Shown here: piece after piece, positions 51,807 through 62,449 of the stretch
How the letters are laid out: each line of letters opens with the position of its first letter
Numbering within the stretch: position 1 is the stretch's first letter
DNA from: Telopea speciosissima
Taxonomy: Eukaryota > Streptophyta > Magnoliopsida > Proteales > Proteaceae
Length of the DNA: 64,000 bases
Direction of reading: 5' to 3'
Assembly (NCBI RefSeq): GCF_018873765.1
Contig: NC_057921.1
Location: 66,453,557-66,517,556, forward strand
Position numbers and translations under genes: made by a program
Notes under the pieces: generated by a model
Seen by the model: only the letters and a program-made list of their open reading frames with translations
Told to the model about the DNA's origin: nothing
The model's database searches: none

Positions 51807-52050
51807 CTTCCGCCGCCGGCAGAAATTTCTTTGCAGTGTCCAATGTGAAGGGGTCATGGTACAGAAACCCTATTTTCCCAAGCACCCAGACCCCAAGAGC
51901 TGAAGTCAAGTACTGCAAAGCAGTTGGTAGACCAGGGAAGTTGAATTCGGTAATAGCGTACTTATTCATGACCGCAAGTAGGCTCGAACAGAGAACGTAT
52001 GCGATAACGAGACACTTGTTGTGTAGTATTGCTTTGAAACATCAAATCTA
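51807..52050 (-). pseudogene. Nucleotide-sugar transporter fragment (UGNT1/GONST-like), captured in the Pack-MULE
   Basis: The minus frame reads IAYVLCSSLLAVMNKYAI, TEFNFPGLPTALQYLTSALG, then VWVLGKIGFLYHDPFT and TAKKFLPAA. This matches the first two membrane segments of UGNT1-type (UDP-GlcNAc/GDP-mannose) Golgi transporters. A preceding piece (SKQYYTTSVSL) is in another frame, so at least one frameshift is present. It covers about 75 of roughly 340 residues and ends abruptly after FLPAA. Confidence 0.8.
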
Positions 52051-52873
52051 GCGGAAACCATTGTTGCAACAGAAGCCAAACAGATTCAAAATGAAAGAAA
52101 CCCAGAAATCTTACCCAATAACAGTAGCTGATTTCAGAGCAAAATCTGGGAATTGCTTAAGGAGATCAAAAGGGGCTCGATCTGCAATGTCTGACGGAAA
52201 CGATGTAGACAAAAATCACAAAATTGAACAGATATACTCCTCAGTTCCGGAGAAGAAACCCACATCACCGACACAGTTAATGAAATGTAGTTCAACAAGA
52301 ATTTAGGAGGATTAGCAGTGGCCGAAGGTTGAAGAAAGGATCCGTCGATGGCGGGGTTGCAGGGGAGCAAGAGAAGGAGGGCTGGAGGGGGTGGCGGCGG
52401 AAGAAACAGCAGAAGGAGAAGAAGGGGGGGGGGAGGAAAAAGGAATAAAAAAAAAGTATTGAATAAAAACAAGGGCAAAATTGTCTTTTTCAAATTATTA
52501 ACTTCTAACATCAATAATTCATCATTAAGGGTATTATAGGGATTTCACTGTGATAAGAGTAATTTCGTCATTTAAACAGAACTAACAGACACTTAACTAC
52601 AGAGACTAACGGAGTAAACTACATTGAAACAAATTCATAAAAAATAGAGGGTGTTTGTAACATTTTGACCAAATATGGTAAATTTCTAAGATATTGAATA
52701 CTTTTAGGAGGTGTCCGTGAAATTTTCCCAAAAAAGAAATGTTTTCTACATTTGGAAGTATAGAATGCGCAAAGACACATGGAAAATGGAGCTAGCTGTC
52801 TAGTGCAAACCCCGAGGCACTGAACATGAGCCTCAGAAGGGGATCCGGTGAGAGAAGAGATGCAATTAATAAC

Positions 52874-53603
52874 CTGAACAACGAGACCTGTACGAGGTTC
52901 GACGGCCACCACATCTCTGCAGGCTCCACCAGATATCTCCGGAATATACCTGCCCACCCAAACCCCAACACCTACAAAATAACTCATCAAATACAACATA
53001 CCCAGCAAGTTAATCATTTATTAGAGATCTCAATCAAGCAATCTAGCAATCAAGCAATCACCACTGCAAACTTAATCAAAAAGAAAAGAAAAAGAGAGAG
53101 AGAGAGAGAGAGAGAGAAATGAAACAGACCTGGGTTGTGATAATAAGTAGGAAGGAAACGAAGAAGGTGAGCTGCCTCTTATAGTAAAGCTTAATAGCAC
53201 TAAGTATGTGAGTAGCATAGACAGTGCCAGCTCCAGAATTAGCAAAGATGGTGATGAGCACATGCTCTTTCACATTGAATGGTCCCGGATTGAGGGTGAA
53301 CTCCCACCGGCTACCCTTAAAGAAAATGCGATCGGTGAGGGTGGATGCCATGAGATGCCCCAGTGGGACCACTGCTATCTGGGCAGATATGGAGGTTATG
53401 GTTAAGGACTCAGTCCTGTACCAGAAGAACTGGTTTAAGAACGACAGTAACACGCACGACACCACCCCAAGTACCCACATTCGGAAGGTCAGCACAGGAA
53501 GACTCATATCGTCCGTCGTCGGCACCGTCAAAGCCACCTGCTTTACCGGTGAGTTTTCATTCTCATCTTCCACCGAACCCATCTCCATCTCCATCGAACC
53601 CAT
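52874..53603 (-). pseudogene. Truncated duplicate of the oligopeptide transporter (exons 1-2 only)
   Basis: Exon 1 (53130-53603, 158 codons, start [18 protein letters not shown]) and exon 2 (52874-52971, 98 nt, encoding [20 protein letters not shown]...) match the full gene at 58108-61912 almost residue for residue, with the same exon lengths and splice sites. Intron 1 is present, so the copy arose through DNA, not RNA. After exon 2 the similarity stops (about 52870) and exons 3-6 are absent; the Pack-MULE edge lies 145 bp further. Both exons are open, so a short truncated peptide could still be made. A TATA-like box, TATCTATTTAAGT on the minus strand near 53670, is shared with the full copy. 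The break could reflect unequal exchange or a transposon-linked deletion. Confidence 0.9.
53085..53117. repeat. AG microsatellite in intron 1 of the truncated transporter copy
   Basis: A pure AG run of about 14 units lies directly beside exon 1 of the truncated copy. The equivalent place in the full gene has only short GAGA traces (61398-61420). A second AG run lies at 53778-53812. Confidence 0.85.
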
Positions 53604-53775
53604 CTTCTGAGTCTCTCTAGAATGAGTTGGAATATGAAGTGCATGGGAAAATGGGATGGGACTTAAATAGATAATGTTTGGGTGGAACCTGCAAATGTTC
53701 TCATTACTACGGTAGGGGATAAGATTCTTAAATTAGGAAGTTTCCTTATCTATGGAGATTCAAAGCCAGTATCAC

Positions 53776-53815
<40 letters not shown>

Positions 53816-54720
53816 ATGAATCATACCACTACCCAAAATAGGTTGTTTTGACTTTTGAGTTTTGATGATTCAAAGTGTAGTGGAGTGGAGCAACAATTGA
53901 TGATGTTTTTGTTTTTTTTTTTTTTTTGATAAAAACAACATTGATGATGTCATCTATAAAAATGTTGTGTTTGTCGATGTATTACGACACGACACAGTTG
54001 CTGTTCAATGGAATTTATTTTAGAGAAAATTTCTTAGATCTATTAGGTAAGAACGAATATTACAAAATAAAGAGGCTTCAAATTAGTTTTACATCCCTTA
54101 TTTACCATTTCAAAAAGAGTTACTTAATCCACAAAGTTGGATAGTACTCATGCCATGCAAGGAAAAAACTAAAAACAAACCTTCAAAATTGCCCTAACCT
54201 CATTTGTCGAAAATAAAAAACTATTTTAAAAAGATTGCAAAGTATTTCTTCCATGTTTCACCCAATGATTTTTATAAAGATATTCTAAAAATTAGTAATA
54301 TAATAATTGAAATTAAGCTTTGGGGAATGATTTCATACTAAACCGTGTATGTGAAAGGGCGGGAGTTTCAAGGTATTAATTAATGGATGAGTATTTATGA
54401 CTTCTTAAACTTTTTGTGAGAGACCCTCTCACGTACACGGTTTACACGACTGTGTACGAAACCTTTTCCCGTAAGCTTTCTTTTTTTTTTTTTTGGTAAA
54501 AATTAAGTTTTCCTTTTAGGACTAAGTTTCCATCTACCCATAGAGGACAGTTTAGCTACCATCGTAGGGTTCACAAACCCCTCCTAGGGTTTTAATATGT
54601 TCCAAAATACCCTTCTGGTACCCTTTTCCACTTGCAGTGAATTGGAATCACATTCACCATTGTATGGAGACATTGACCACCACACGCCCTTTGAAGTTGA
54701 CGTTAGATTATTTTTTTTTT
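53604..54720. other. Upstream of the truncated transporter copy; MITE relic
   Basis: After about 100 bp of shared promoter-like sequence there is an AG run (53778-53812), a T run (53910-53926), and a fold-back element at about 54325-54470. In the latter, TTTCATACTAAACCGTGTATGTGA pairs (as adjoining words) with a right arm ending CCTTTTCCC. No gene is seen. Confidence 0.4.
54325..54470. mobile_element. Fold-back MITE with GGGRAAGGTTTC-like ends
   Basis: The left arm (GGGGAATGATTTCATAC, then AAACCGTGTATGTGAAAGGG) is mirrored by the right arm (CCCTCTCACGTACACGGTTT, then GTACGAAACCTTTTCCC). It is about 145 bp with no coding content. Confidence 0.6.
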
Positions 54721-56756
54721 GGGAAAATATCATCCCCTTCCCCTCTAAGTTTGCTTAATATCAATCTAGTACCCAAGTTTTCAAAAATGATTACTCCCTC
54801 CCCTACTTTCCCAAGATTCTATCAATCGTATCCTATCCTAACTATTAAAAAATGCCATTAAATGATGATGTGGCATGTACAAAATTTCTAAAACCCCAAA
54901 ATACCCTTAACCCAACCCAACCCTAACCTAATCTAAACTAACCTAACCTAACCTAACATTCTCTCTCCTCTCTCACTCCTCCCAATCCCTCGTTTCTCTT
55001 TCTTTCTTCTCCGACGAACACCATCACCGTCACACCTGCAACTCTTCTTCTCTGGTGAAACCAGTGAAAGAATCACAAAAATTAGTTAGATGAGGTTGGT
55101 AGAATGTTAGCTCTTTTTCTGCTTGTTAAGAATATCTTGCTCTATTCTCTAACAAATTAGTAGCTACTCCGGCAAAACTCCCTCTTAGAGTTCTGTGCCC
55201 AAGGCCCCAACCCCAGAGATTAGCCATGGCCTCAAACTCAATCCATAATAACAATAACAACAGCAGCAGCAGCATCAACAACAATCTCCAAGCTCTCAAT
55301 AACCTTTCTGGTTTCATGCAATCTGCTTCCTCCAATTTCGTCTCTCTATTCAATTTCAACCTCAACAGCAACGCCAAGACTTGACGACCTCCCCACCATC
55401 TGGTCCTCTCTCTACTATATCATCTTCTTCGTCAGTCATATGTTTGCCTTTTCTATTACCCGATGTCCCGCGGCCACCAATTCCTTCTCTGTTTAATATG
55501 CCCCCTGCCTCCTCTGACCAAAGCGGTTCCCTTTCATCTTCATCAACATCGGCAATCAAGGGCATGTCGCTGGCATCGGGGTTCCCTTCAACTGTTAGGG
55601 TCGCTGGTCTCAATTCAAGAGTAAAGGAAGGTGGACCTGCTTTCATGGGTTAGGTCTTCAGCATGTGTGACCTTTCCGATACTGGGCCTCATGGCCGTCT
55701 CAACTCGCCTCGAAATTCCCTTATTCCTTTCCAAAAGTTCAGCATTCGTCTATATCTCTCTTTCTTCTCTTTTGTAATTCAAGTTTATATATGCAAATAA
55801 TTCATTGAATCCCACTGTCATCATTGTTCATGGTTAAAAAAAAAAAAATTGAAACTTTTGTTTGGTATTAATTAATTAATTTATGCCCCACTCGATATGG
55901 GAAGGTGGATATGAGCTTCTCTGTTTGGTCGGGTTCTGCATCAACTTGGTTTCATTGATGTTGCAGCGAGTAGCTTATAACTTCTCTTACTGTTTTAACT
56001 TCAACGTGACTGTGACGTCCAATTTGGGGCAAGTGCAAGCCGAGGCTCTTCCACCTTGCATATTGTCCGTTCTATCAGTCACATACTTTTGATTGTTAAT
56101 GGGTAATTGCTCTGTTTATACCTCGAAACAATCGAAGATAGTTGGGAGTGAGAGAAGAACCCTAATCGCCGAGATTGTAATTGCAGGTCCAAGCCGAGCC
56201 GAGATGGGAGTCGCAGGTCGAAGCTGAGATGGGATGGGAGTTGCAAAGCTCAAGGTTTTTGATCTAGGGCACATACGATGCTCTTTAAATTGCAAACTAA
56301 TGAGGTTGATTCAATCGAGAACATGAATTCTAGGATGGAAAAAAAAAAGCAGGATAGCTTTTGAAAAAATTATCATGGCATGGATTGATCAACAGAGAGA
56401 CTTATAATTTCTGTGATTCTTTCACTGGTTTTGCCGGAGAAGAAGAGTTGCAAGTGTGATGGTGTTGGTGTTCGCCGGAGAAGAAAGAAAGAGAAACGAG
56501 GGATGGGGAGGAGTGAGAGAGTAGAGAGAATGTTAGGTTAGGTTAGGTTAGGTTAGGTTACGGTTGGGTTAAGGGTATTTTGGGGCTTTAGAAATTTTGT
56601 ACATGCCACATCATCATTAAATGGCGGCGTTTTTTAACAGTTAGGATACGGTTGATAGAATCTTGGGAAAGTAGAGGAGGGAGTAATCATTTTTGAAAAC
56701 TTGGGTACTAGATTGATATTAAGCAAACTTAGAGGGGAGGGGGATGATATTTTCTC
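54721..56756. mobile_element. Pack-MULE with a captured Tic22-like gene fragment
   Basis: The ends start GGGAAAATATCATCCCC and form inverted repeats of about 240 bp (54721-54965 and 56520-56756). The outside 9 bp are nine T's (54712-54720) and TTTTCTTTT (56757-56765), an 8/9 match. The same ends flank the element at 3719-5452. The inner part of each repeat carries a CCTAA/TTAGG pentamer run. There is no transposase; the interior holds a broken host-gene fragment (55226-55722), and the stretch 55870-56480 has no recognised coding content. Confidence 0.85.
55226..55722 (+). pseudogene. Tic22-like family protein fragment, captured in the Pack-MULE
   Basis: An opening Asn/Ser-rich frame (MASNSIHNNNNNSSSS...) runs to a stop at 55382-55384. 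The next frame carries MSLASGFPSTVRVAGLNSRV, then KEGGPAFMG, a TAG, VFSMCDLSDTG, and in a third frame LMAVSTRLEIPLFLSK. Together these resemble the N-terminal part of the plant protein group annotated Tic22-like (VAGLNSRVKEGGPAFVGQ..., then VFSMCDLSGTGLMAVST). I assign that family from memory. At least two frameshifts and one stop are present, and the last piece ends at what was probably an exon border, so it cannot make the native protein. Tic22 proteins act in chloroplast protein import. Confidence 0.55.
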
Positions 56757-58107
56757 TTTTCTTTTATGATCTCGAATTTTGGTATTCCATTTTCTTTGTT
56801 TTTAATTTCATTTCCTTTGGATTATGATGCTATAAAATATGTTTTCATCTTTTTTGGGTTATACCGTAAAAGGTATTACCATTTTAAATTTTAAAATCCT
56901 CCATCACCATAATACCGTAATAGGTATTACTACTTCCCGTAATCTTCTTATCCTACTTTATCACAATCTTTTCCTATTTTTGTGAACTTCACACGGTTGT
57001 TTTCTTCAATGTGATTTAAACAGTTTTTTACTTTTCAATAAATGAGGTTAAGACAATTACGAAAGTTTGCTTTTATTTTGGATGAGTACTAACTAACTTT
57101 AGGGATTAAGTAAATCTTTTCAAAATGAAAAGTAGTGGACGTAAAATAAATTTAAAACCTATTTAATTATCTTGTAATTTTCGTTTTTATCTAGTAGATC
57201 TAAGAAATTATCCCTTTAGTTTATCTACCAATGATGGAAATTAAGGGAATTATCTATTTAGAAACAAATTGGGGGAAAATGAAATATCTGTTCTCGCATG
57301 CATGAACCGCGCAGAGTCTCCGCAAGTGGAAATCCTTGATTTTTGTTGGCAGTTGGTAAATGCGTCCAAATCTAATTTTGTTTTTGTTTTAATGAATAGA
57401 AAAACAAGTAGCACTATATTTAATGTTCAAATTTGCAAGAATAAATGCATATGGGAACCAACCCAACCTCTGCTACAGATACAGAGTTGAAACTTCCATG
57501 TAAACAAGTAGCACTATATTTTTAATGCTGGCTTGAAAGAACAAGAGGCAATCAAAAAATGAAGAGGAAGATTCCCTGTCTGATTCTACTTACAATACAG
57601 CAATGCATATATGCTTGTGATGCATTGATTTGTTCAGTATACCCTATTTTGGTTGGAAAGAAAATCAAAGGTGGAGGTCCTCAATGTATTTGTATTGAGG
57701 CCTCAGTGAAGAATTTAGGATAAACACTGTACATTACCTCAGATTAGTCCGCCCAATGCAAGGTCATTATTAGAATTGAAGAACTTTGTTTTTTTTGTTT
57801 GAGAATTATGTGTCTGTATCTTATGCAAAAGGCAAAAGCAGGGTACGTTTCTTTGTAATCAGGGCAGTATTATCACAAGAAAAGTTGAATTTGGAACAAA
57901 AATATTCTTGATTCTTATAATTCTACTGAAAATGTAAATTGTCATTGTATTCTTTTCCACCTGTTGAATTTCAAAAAAGTAAGCACCAATGTGAATGCCA
58001 ATGTATTTGACTATATTAAGAAACAAGCAACTGCCCTTGCATAAAAAGGCAAGGTAGAATAAGAAATATTTACATCCAAACGAGTGTTTAGCCTTTGCAA
58101 ATTCAAG
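56757..58107. other. Gene-free stretch downstream of the oligopeptide transporter
   Basis: AT-rich. A frame at 57269-57490 matches no family I know. A short direct repeat, AACAAGTAGCACTATATTT, lies near 57403 and 57503. The part near 58000-58107 is the probable 3' untranslated region of the transporter. Confidence 0.4.
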
Positions 58108-61100
58108 TCAGAAGACCGGGCAATTATCAACAATCACTCCTTCGGCGGTTGGGCAAGAAGCTAAAGGGCAGCCATCTATGTTGGTTCCCCACCAATTAAT
58201 GCTGATTCCCTTCAGTCCTAAGCACAGAAATAGGAGCACACCCATAAAAGCCAGGCCAGCATCTAGAGCCCCTGAGAGAATATAATTGTGGCGTTGCCAC
58301 CAATTTTGTCGGTATCTATAGAGGATGAAGCCAGAGAGGAACGCAAGAAGTAGCCAGGTGCTAAAGTTGATAGCGCTGGCAGGTGGCATCATTCCTGTTG
58401 CACTTAATAGGATTGGCATGTTGATGAGGCGGATCCATTTCTGCTGAGGGAAGGCTTTGTGTGCAACCCAAACAAGAACTGGGGCAATGGCTCCACCTAG
58501 GAAGAACCAATTGACAGCTGAATGTGTACCGAGGTCCCCGAAAAATCTGCGAGGGCCAATCAGTCCCCAGATGACAGATGCATCGTAAAATACACGGTCA
58601 TTTGGACAGGTCCATGGGCTATTGGGGGGCAGCAGGGAAGTATCACAGATGTTTGGGATGGAAGTCATTAGCCACCATGCAGTTCCCAAGTAGACCAAAC
58701 AAGATAGCAAGGTTCCCACAACCTGGCTCATAATGTAAAGAAGAATATTACAGAAGATCAGTTGTTTTGTGGTTAATTAAAAGTCACCCTATTCCTGACT
58801 TAGAAAATGAAAAGGAATGAAAAATTAAAGCTAACCTGGGCCATGAACATTGATTTGGGAGGAATCTTCATGTACTGACCAAGCTTGAAATCTTGCAGAA
58901 AAGTGATGGCTTGAGTCATGCTGATATATATCCATACACCTTGAAGCACATGTTGGCAACAGGACGCCCTGGGTACATGTACCCTATGATATACTCAGTA
59001 ATGATGTTCAACCCTGGTTGCTGTTACATTGGCATGCTAGTGATCAGGCTCACACCCTGGGGAAGATTTTTTTTTTTTTTAAAAAAAAAAGCAAAAAGAA
59101 GGGAACTTTGAATTGTAAACAAGATTAAAAAGAAACCCACCTGGTTTGTGGTGGCATAGATGATGCCAATTGGGAGAGTGAAGATAAAGGCAAGGAAACA
59201 AGCTAGTAAGACTCCCCACCATGGTAACTGAAGTTGGTCGTTGTAGTACTGACAAGCGAAGAGAGTTGCAACAATGTTGAAGAGGAGGATGCAGATGAAC
59301 CACCATTGGGGCACTTGCTTATACTTACTCATAAGCCTTGTGTGTATGTCCATCTTCCTCTTCTCCTTCAATAAGCCTGATTTGCTTAGCTCCAATATTT
59401 CCCTGTTATGTGATTTTAGCATATGAGATTTGTTGTTACTAATGTTGCTGAGAAATTTTTGTTTGTAACAATTTAGAACGAGGAAATTAAGCTACCATTA
59501 CCTTCCATGGAAGAAAAGAACGTGAACAATAGTGGCGGTGAGGGCAGCGAAGCCAACACCATAGCTAATGGCAAAGAAGGTGCTGATGTAAAGAGGGCCG
59601 TTCTGCTTGTAGGCGTTGAGATCAATTTGGAATTTAGAGTTGTTGATAGAAGAGATGTTGTAGGTTTGACCAGAAGAGGTGAAGAGATGGCTGGAGAAGA
59701 TGGGGAAGGTCTTGGCATGGTAGATGTTGAGCCAGTAGGAAACAGGGACGATGAGGTACATGAGGATGAGGAAGCCAACGGCAATGTTGGCTGTAGCAAA
59801 CCAAGGGCTCCCAAGTGGACTGCCAAGGTATGATGAGGCGGTGGACCAATCAAAGGCCATAGCACCAATGCCCAGACCTTGAAGGCCAGAGCCCAGTTGG
59901 TTGGCGAGAACAGACTTAGGAAAGGCCCAGCAGACCCAAGACATGGAGGTTGACATAGGGAATAGGTAACCAGGAAAGATATAATAAGCAAAACTACACA
60001 TGAAGGCAATCAAGAAGAATTGGTTACGCGTCAACCGGCCCTTGGGGGTGTCTTCTTTCTCATGTAAAGCTCTGCAATAGTAATAATCAATCAATCAATC
60101 AATTAAACAATCTATCTATCTATCTCTCTATCTCGTATCCAAAACAAATTAATAATGATACATACATACTATTATACCTATTAATTTCTTCATTCCGTTC
60201 CAAGTCTTTAAACTTCCCTCCACATTTCATATAAAATACACACATAATATATACATACGACGACGTACAAGTTACATACATCCTATGGGCACTGTTAAAT
60301 AGGTATCAACAAGGATCATATCGTTGCCAGGATGTAGGGACAATGAGAGGTGCACAAGAGCATTAATGGGGTGGGATTTTTTATTATTTTAATAGCTCAT
60401 AATATAGGCCGATGGGTATTATGATATGGGCGGGGAAATGTTTACCAAAACAAAAAGCGTATTAATTCGGAGTTTCATACTTTTTAAAATCAGAAAAGAG
60501 GATTAGTGGTTGGGACTTGGGACTTGGGACTTAAATTGGAGATCCCTTATTCCCTACTCTCCAAGGGGAAGGGGACCCATTTTACTGTATTCAACCCTGC
60601 TAGGACCTCACAGCAACTGTTTGTGCTTTTGCCTCTATGGTGCTTGTGTTTGCTCGTGTGGGCACGGGTTGGATAAAATTTTGCTGCCATCCAGTTCGTA
60701 GCCAAAGCAACATAATCAAGAAAGGGGGAAATTTTTTTGCTGCTGCGCCCATAGCAGGAATGTTCCTGCTACAAGGGTTCATAAATATCCTCCTACGTTT
60801 TATTATTTTCTAAAATTGATCCCATTTCCTTGGCTGCTAGTTTTGTAGTAGGAACATTCCTACTACTACTGTAACAGCAAAATTTCGTTCAAAGAAGGGT
60901 ATTTTGAAAAATACTAGAATCGAGGAAGGTGTTTATAAATCCAAAAGAGAAGTGAATTATTCCATTTCTTTTGTTGCAAACACTAGTAGCAGGAAGCCAG
61001 GAACATACCTGCAATGGCTAGGGGTGTTAAAAAAACCCCGGCCAGCCTGAGTCTGCCCAAATCAGCCCTGAGCCCAAATAGGACTTGGCCAAGCCTAGAG

Positions 61101-61912
61101 ATAAGGGTCGGGTTGGGTTTGATATTTTGCATGGCGCAGGGCTGGGCTGAGGCCTCGGCCGTGACAGGGCCAGCCCAACATGTATTTTATATAATATATA
61201 TTTATACAATACATAGAGGGTGTGCTTTAGTGCAACGATCAAACCTGAACAATGAGACCTGTACGAGGTTGGACGGCCACCACATTTCTGCAGGCTCCAC
61301 GAGATACCTCCGAAATATTCCTGCCCACCCAAACCCCAACACCTACATATATGCAATACATACCAGTAAGCAAATTGATCAAGTCAAGAAAAAAGGGAGA
61401 GAGTGAGAAAGAGGTGAGAAGGAATCAAACAAACAGACCTGGGTGGTGATAATGAGGAGGAAAGAAACAAAGAAGGTGAGGTTTCTCTTGTAGTAAAGCT
61501 TAATAGCACTGAGAATGTGAGTGGCGTAGACAGTGCCAGCTCCAGAATTAGCAAAGATTGTGATGAGCACATGCTCCTTCACATTGAATGGTCCCGGATT
61601 GAGGGTGAACTCCCACCGGCTACCTTTGAAGAAGATGCGATTGGTGAGGGTTGACGCCATGAGATGCCCCAGTGGCACCACTGCTATCTGCGCAGATATG
61701 GAGGTGATGGCCAAGGGCTCAGTCCTATACCAGAAGAACTGATTCAAGAACGACAGCAACACGCACGACACTACCCCCAATACCCACATTCGAAAGGTCA
61801 GCACTGTGAGGTTCGTGTCGTCCGTCGTCGGCACCGTCAAAGCCACTTGCTTTACCAGTGAGTTCTCGTTCTCATCTTCCAGCGACCCCATCTCCATCGA
61901 ACCAATCTCCAT
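58108..61912 (-). CDS. Oligopeptide transporter (OPT family), 2-bp frameshift in exon 5
   Basis: Six minus-strand exons: 61439-61912, 61245-61342, 59502-60071, 59141-59402, 58836-59020, 58108-58722. With the disrupted codon phase restored by alignment to the family the length would be about 733 aa, normal for plant OPTs. OPT proteins are multi-pass proton-coupled carriers of small peptides, glutathione or metal chelates. Signature motifs are visible: NPG in [13 protein letters not shown] (exon 1) and a KIPPK motif at the usual KIPPR site (exon 5). The C-terminus ends [10 protein letters not shown]. Exon 5 is 185 nt instead of the 183 nt the protein requires: a TATATAT stretch (58923-58931) has one extra AT pair between GYI and SMTQAI. 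This breaks the frame, so the gene is either a young pseudogene or carries an assembly or allele error; all other exons are open. Exons 1-2 are duplicated at 52874-53603. Intron 2 holds MITEs. Confidence 0.9.
60670..60886. mobile_element. TTTTGCTGCTACA-family MITE(s) in OPT intron 2
   Basis: A partial copy (60673-60722, TAAAATTTTGCTGCCATCC) is followed by a fuller one (60730-60886): TTTTGCTGCTGCGCCC, then GGAATGTTCCTGCTACAAGG on the left, and GGCTGCTAGTTTTGTAG, then TGTAACAGCAAAATTTC on the right, with CATAAATATCCTCCTA in the middle as in the copy at 40533-40849. A further related stretch continues to about 61015. Confidence 0.7.
61016..61200. mobile_element. hAT-like element end, in OPT intron 2
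   Basis: CTAGGGGTGTTAAA at 61018 is the TAGGGGTGTNAA type of end, and the body is rich in GGTCGGG and GCCCAA words as in the element at 39696-40532. The right end is not clear, so this may be a fragment. Confidence 0.4.
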
Positions 61913-61945
61913 TTGTGATATGAAATATGGGGGAACAGGGAAGGT

Positions 61946-61971
61946 ACTTAAAAGATATATATATATATATA
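61946..61971 (-). promoter_or_regulatory. TATA-like box of the oligopeptide transporter
   Basis: Read on the minus strand, TATATATATATCTTTTAAGT lies about 35-60 bp before the start codon. The truncated copy at 52874-53603 keeps a similar TATCTATTTAAGT about 70 bp before its start. Conservation between the two copies supports a core promoter role, but no start site is known. Confidence 0.35.
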
Positions 61972-62449
61972 GTTACTAGGAATCAAAATCCGAATTGGAA
62001 TCGGGAACCTCCTACTTAATAGGAAAGAAATTGGCTTAGCTGGCTTTCGTAATCCCTTATTAAGTAAGGTTCTTTATTCCTTATTTATTATATATATATA
62101 GGGATTTTGGGTCATCATACACATAGAGTAGAGTTATAAAGGGTATTAAATTCTTAAGTACGAATCTTAGAGTTATATAGGGATTCTGTTATCAACCATG
62201 GTTTGAGCAATCGGTATCGGATCGGCCGATTCGTAATGGTACAAGGGTAAAAATGTAAAAAAAAAAAAAAATATATATTACAATTTTCAAAGGAAACAAT
62301 ACCGATACATGTGATTGATTTGTTGATGTAGGAAGACACAGTTGTTATTGAACGGGATTCTGTTTTACCAACCAATGGTAAGGAATCTGTTGGGGCAAAC
62401 ATGAATCATGCATTATCATCTCAGAATTGAAGAACCTAGATTATTTTTA
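61972..62449. other. OPT upstream region with ATCGG-type relic
   Basis: No gene. A TA run lies at 62088-62100. Positions 62200-62250 (CATGGTTTGAGCAATCGG, then ATCGGATCGGCCGATTC) belong to the dispersed ATCGG-type repeat, followed by an A run at 62258-62271. Confidence 0.4.

Larger units (their letters stand above)
50777..52729. mobile_element. Pack-MULE with three captured host-gene fragments
   Basis: The left end GGTAAAATTTCAC and the right end, inverse GGGAAAATTTCAC, begin inverted repeats that stay alignable for about 75 bp (CCTAAAARTATYCAATATYTTAGAAA, as two adjoining words, and TTTGGTCAAAATGT are shared). The 9 bp outside are AAATGAGAA (50768-50776) and AAAAAAGAA (52730-52738), a 7/9 match. 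There is no transposase. Instead the interior holds pieces of SEC23 (minus), TBCCD1 (plus) and a nucleotide-sugar transporter (minus) packed into about 950 bp. This is the known structure of Pack-MULEs, Mutator-like elements that acquire host gene fragments. It sits between the CCT gene and the truncated transporter copy. Confidence 0.85.

Noticed and set aside
50742-52750. Extra inverse words (TAGAAAACATT) just outside both ends of the Pack-MULE
   Set aside because: They lie beyond the 9-bp flanking repeats and are separated from the ends by unrelated bases of different length. Chance or an older structure; not used to extend the element.
54900-56570. CCTAA/TTAGG runs near 54930 and 56540 that look like interstitial telomere repeats
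   Set aside because: The unit is a 5-base CCTAA, not the plant CCCTAAA, and both runs sit at mirror positions in the MULE end repeats.
57269-57490. 73-codon plus-strand frame
   Set aside because: No domain or splice context; probably chance in AT-rich DNA.
59024-59140. Read-through of OPT exon 4 into its intron as an alternative coding end
   Set aside because: The intron has a normal GT donor at 59140 and CAG acceptor before 59020, and family alignment continues only after the intron.
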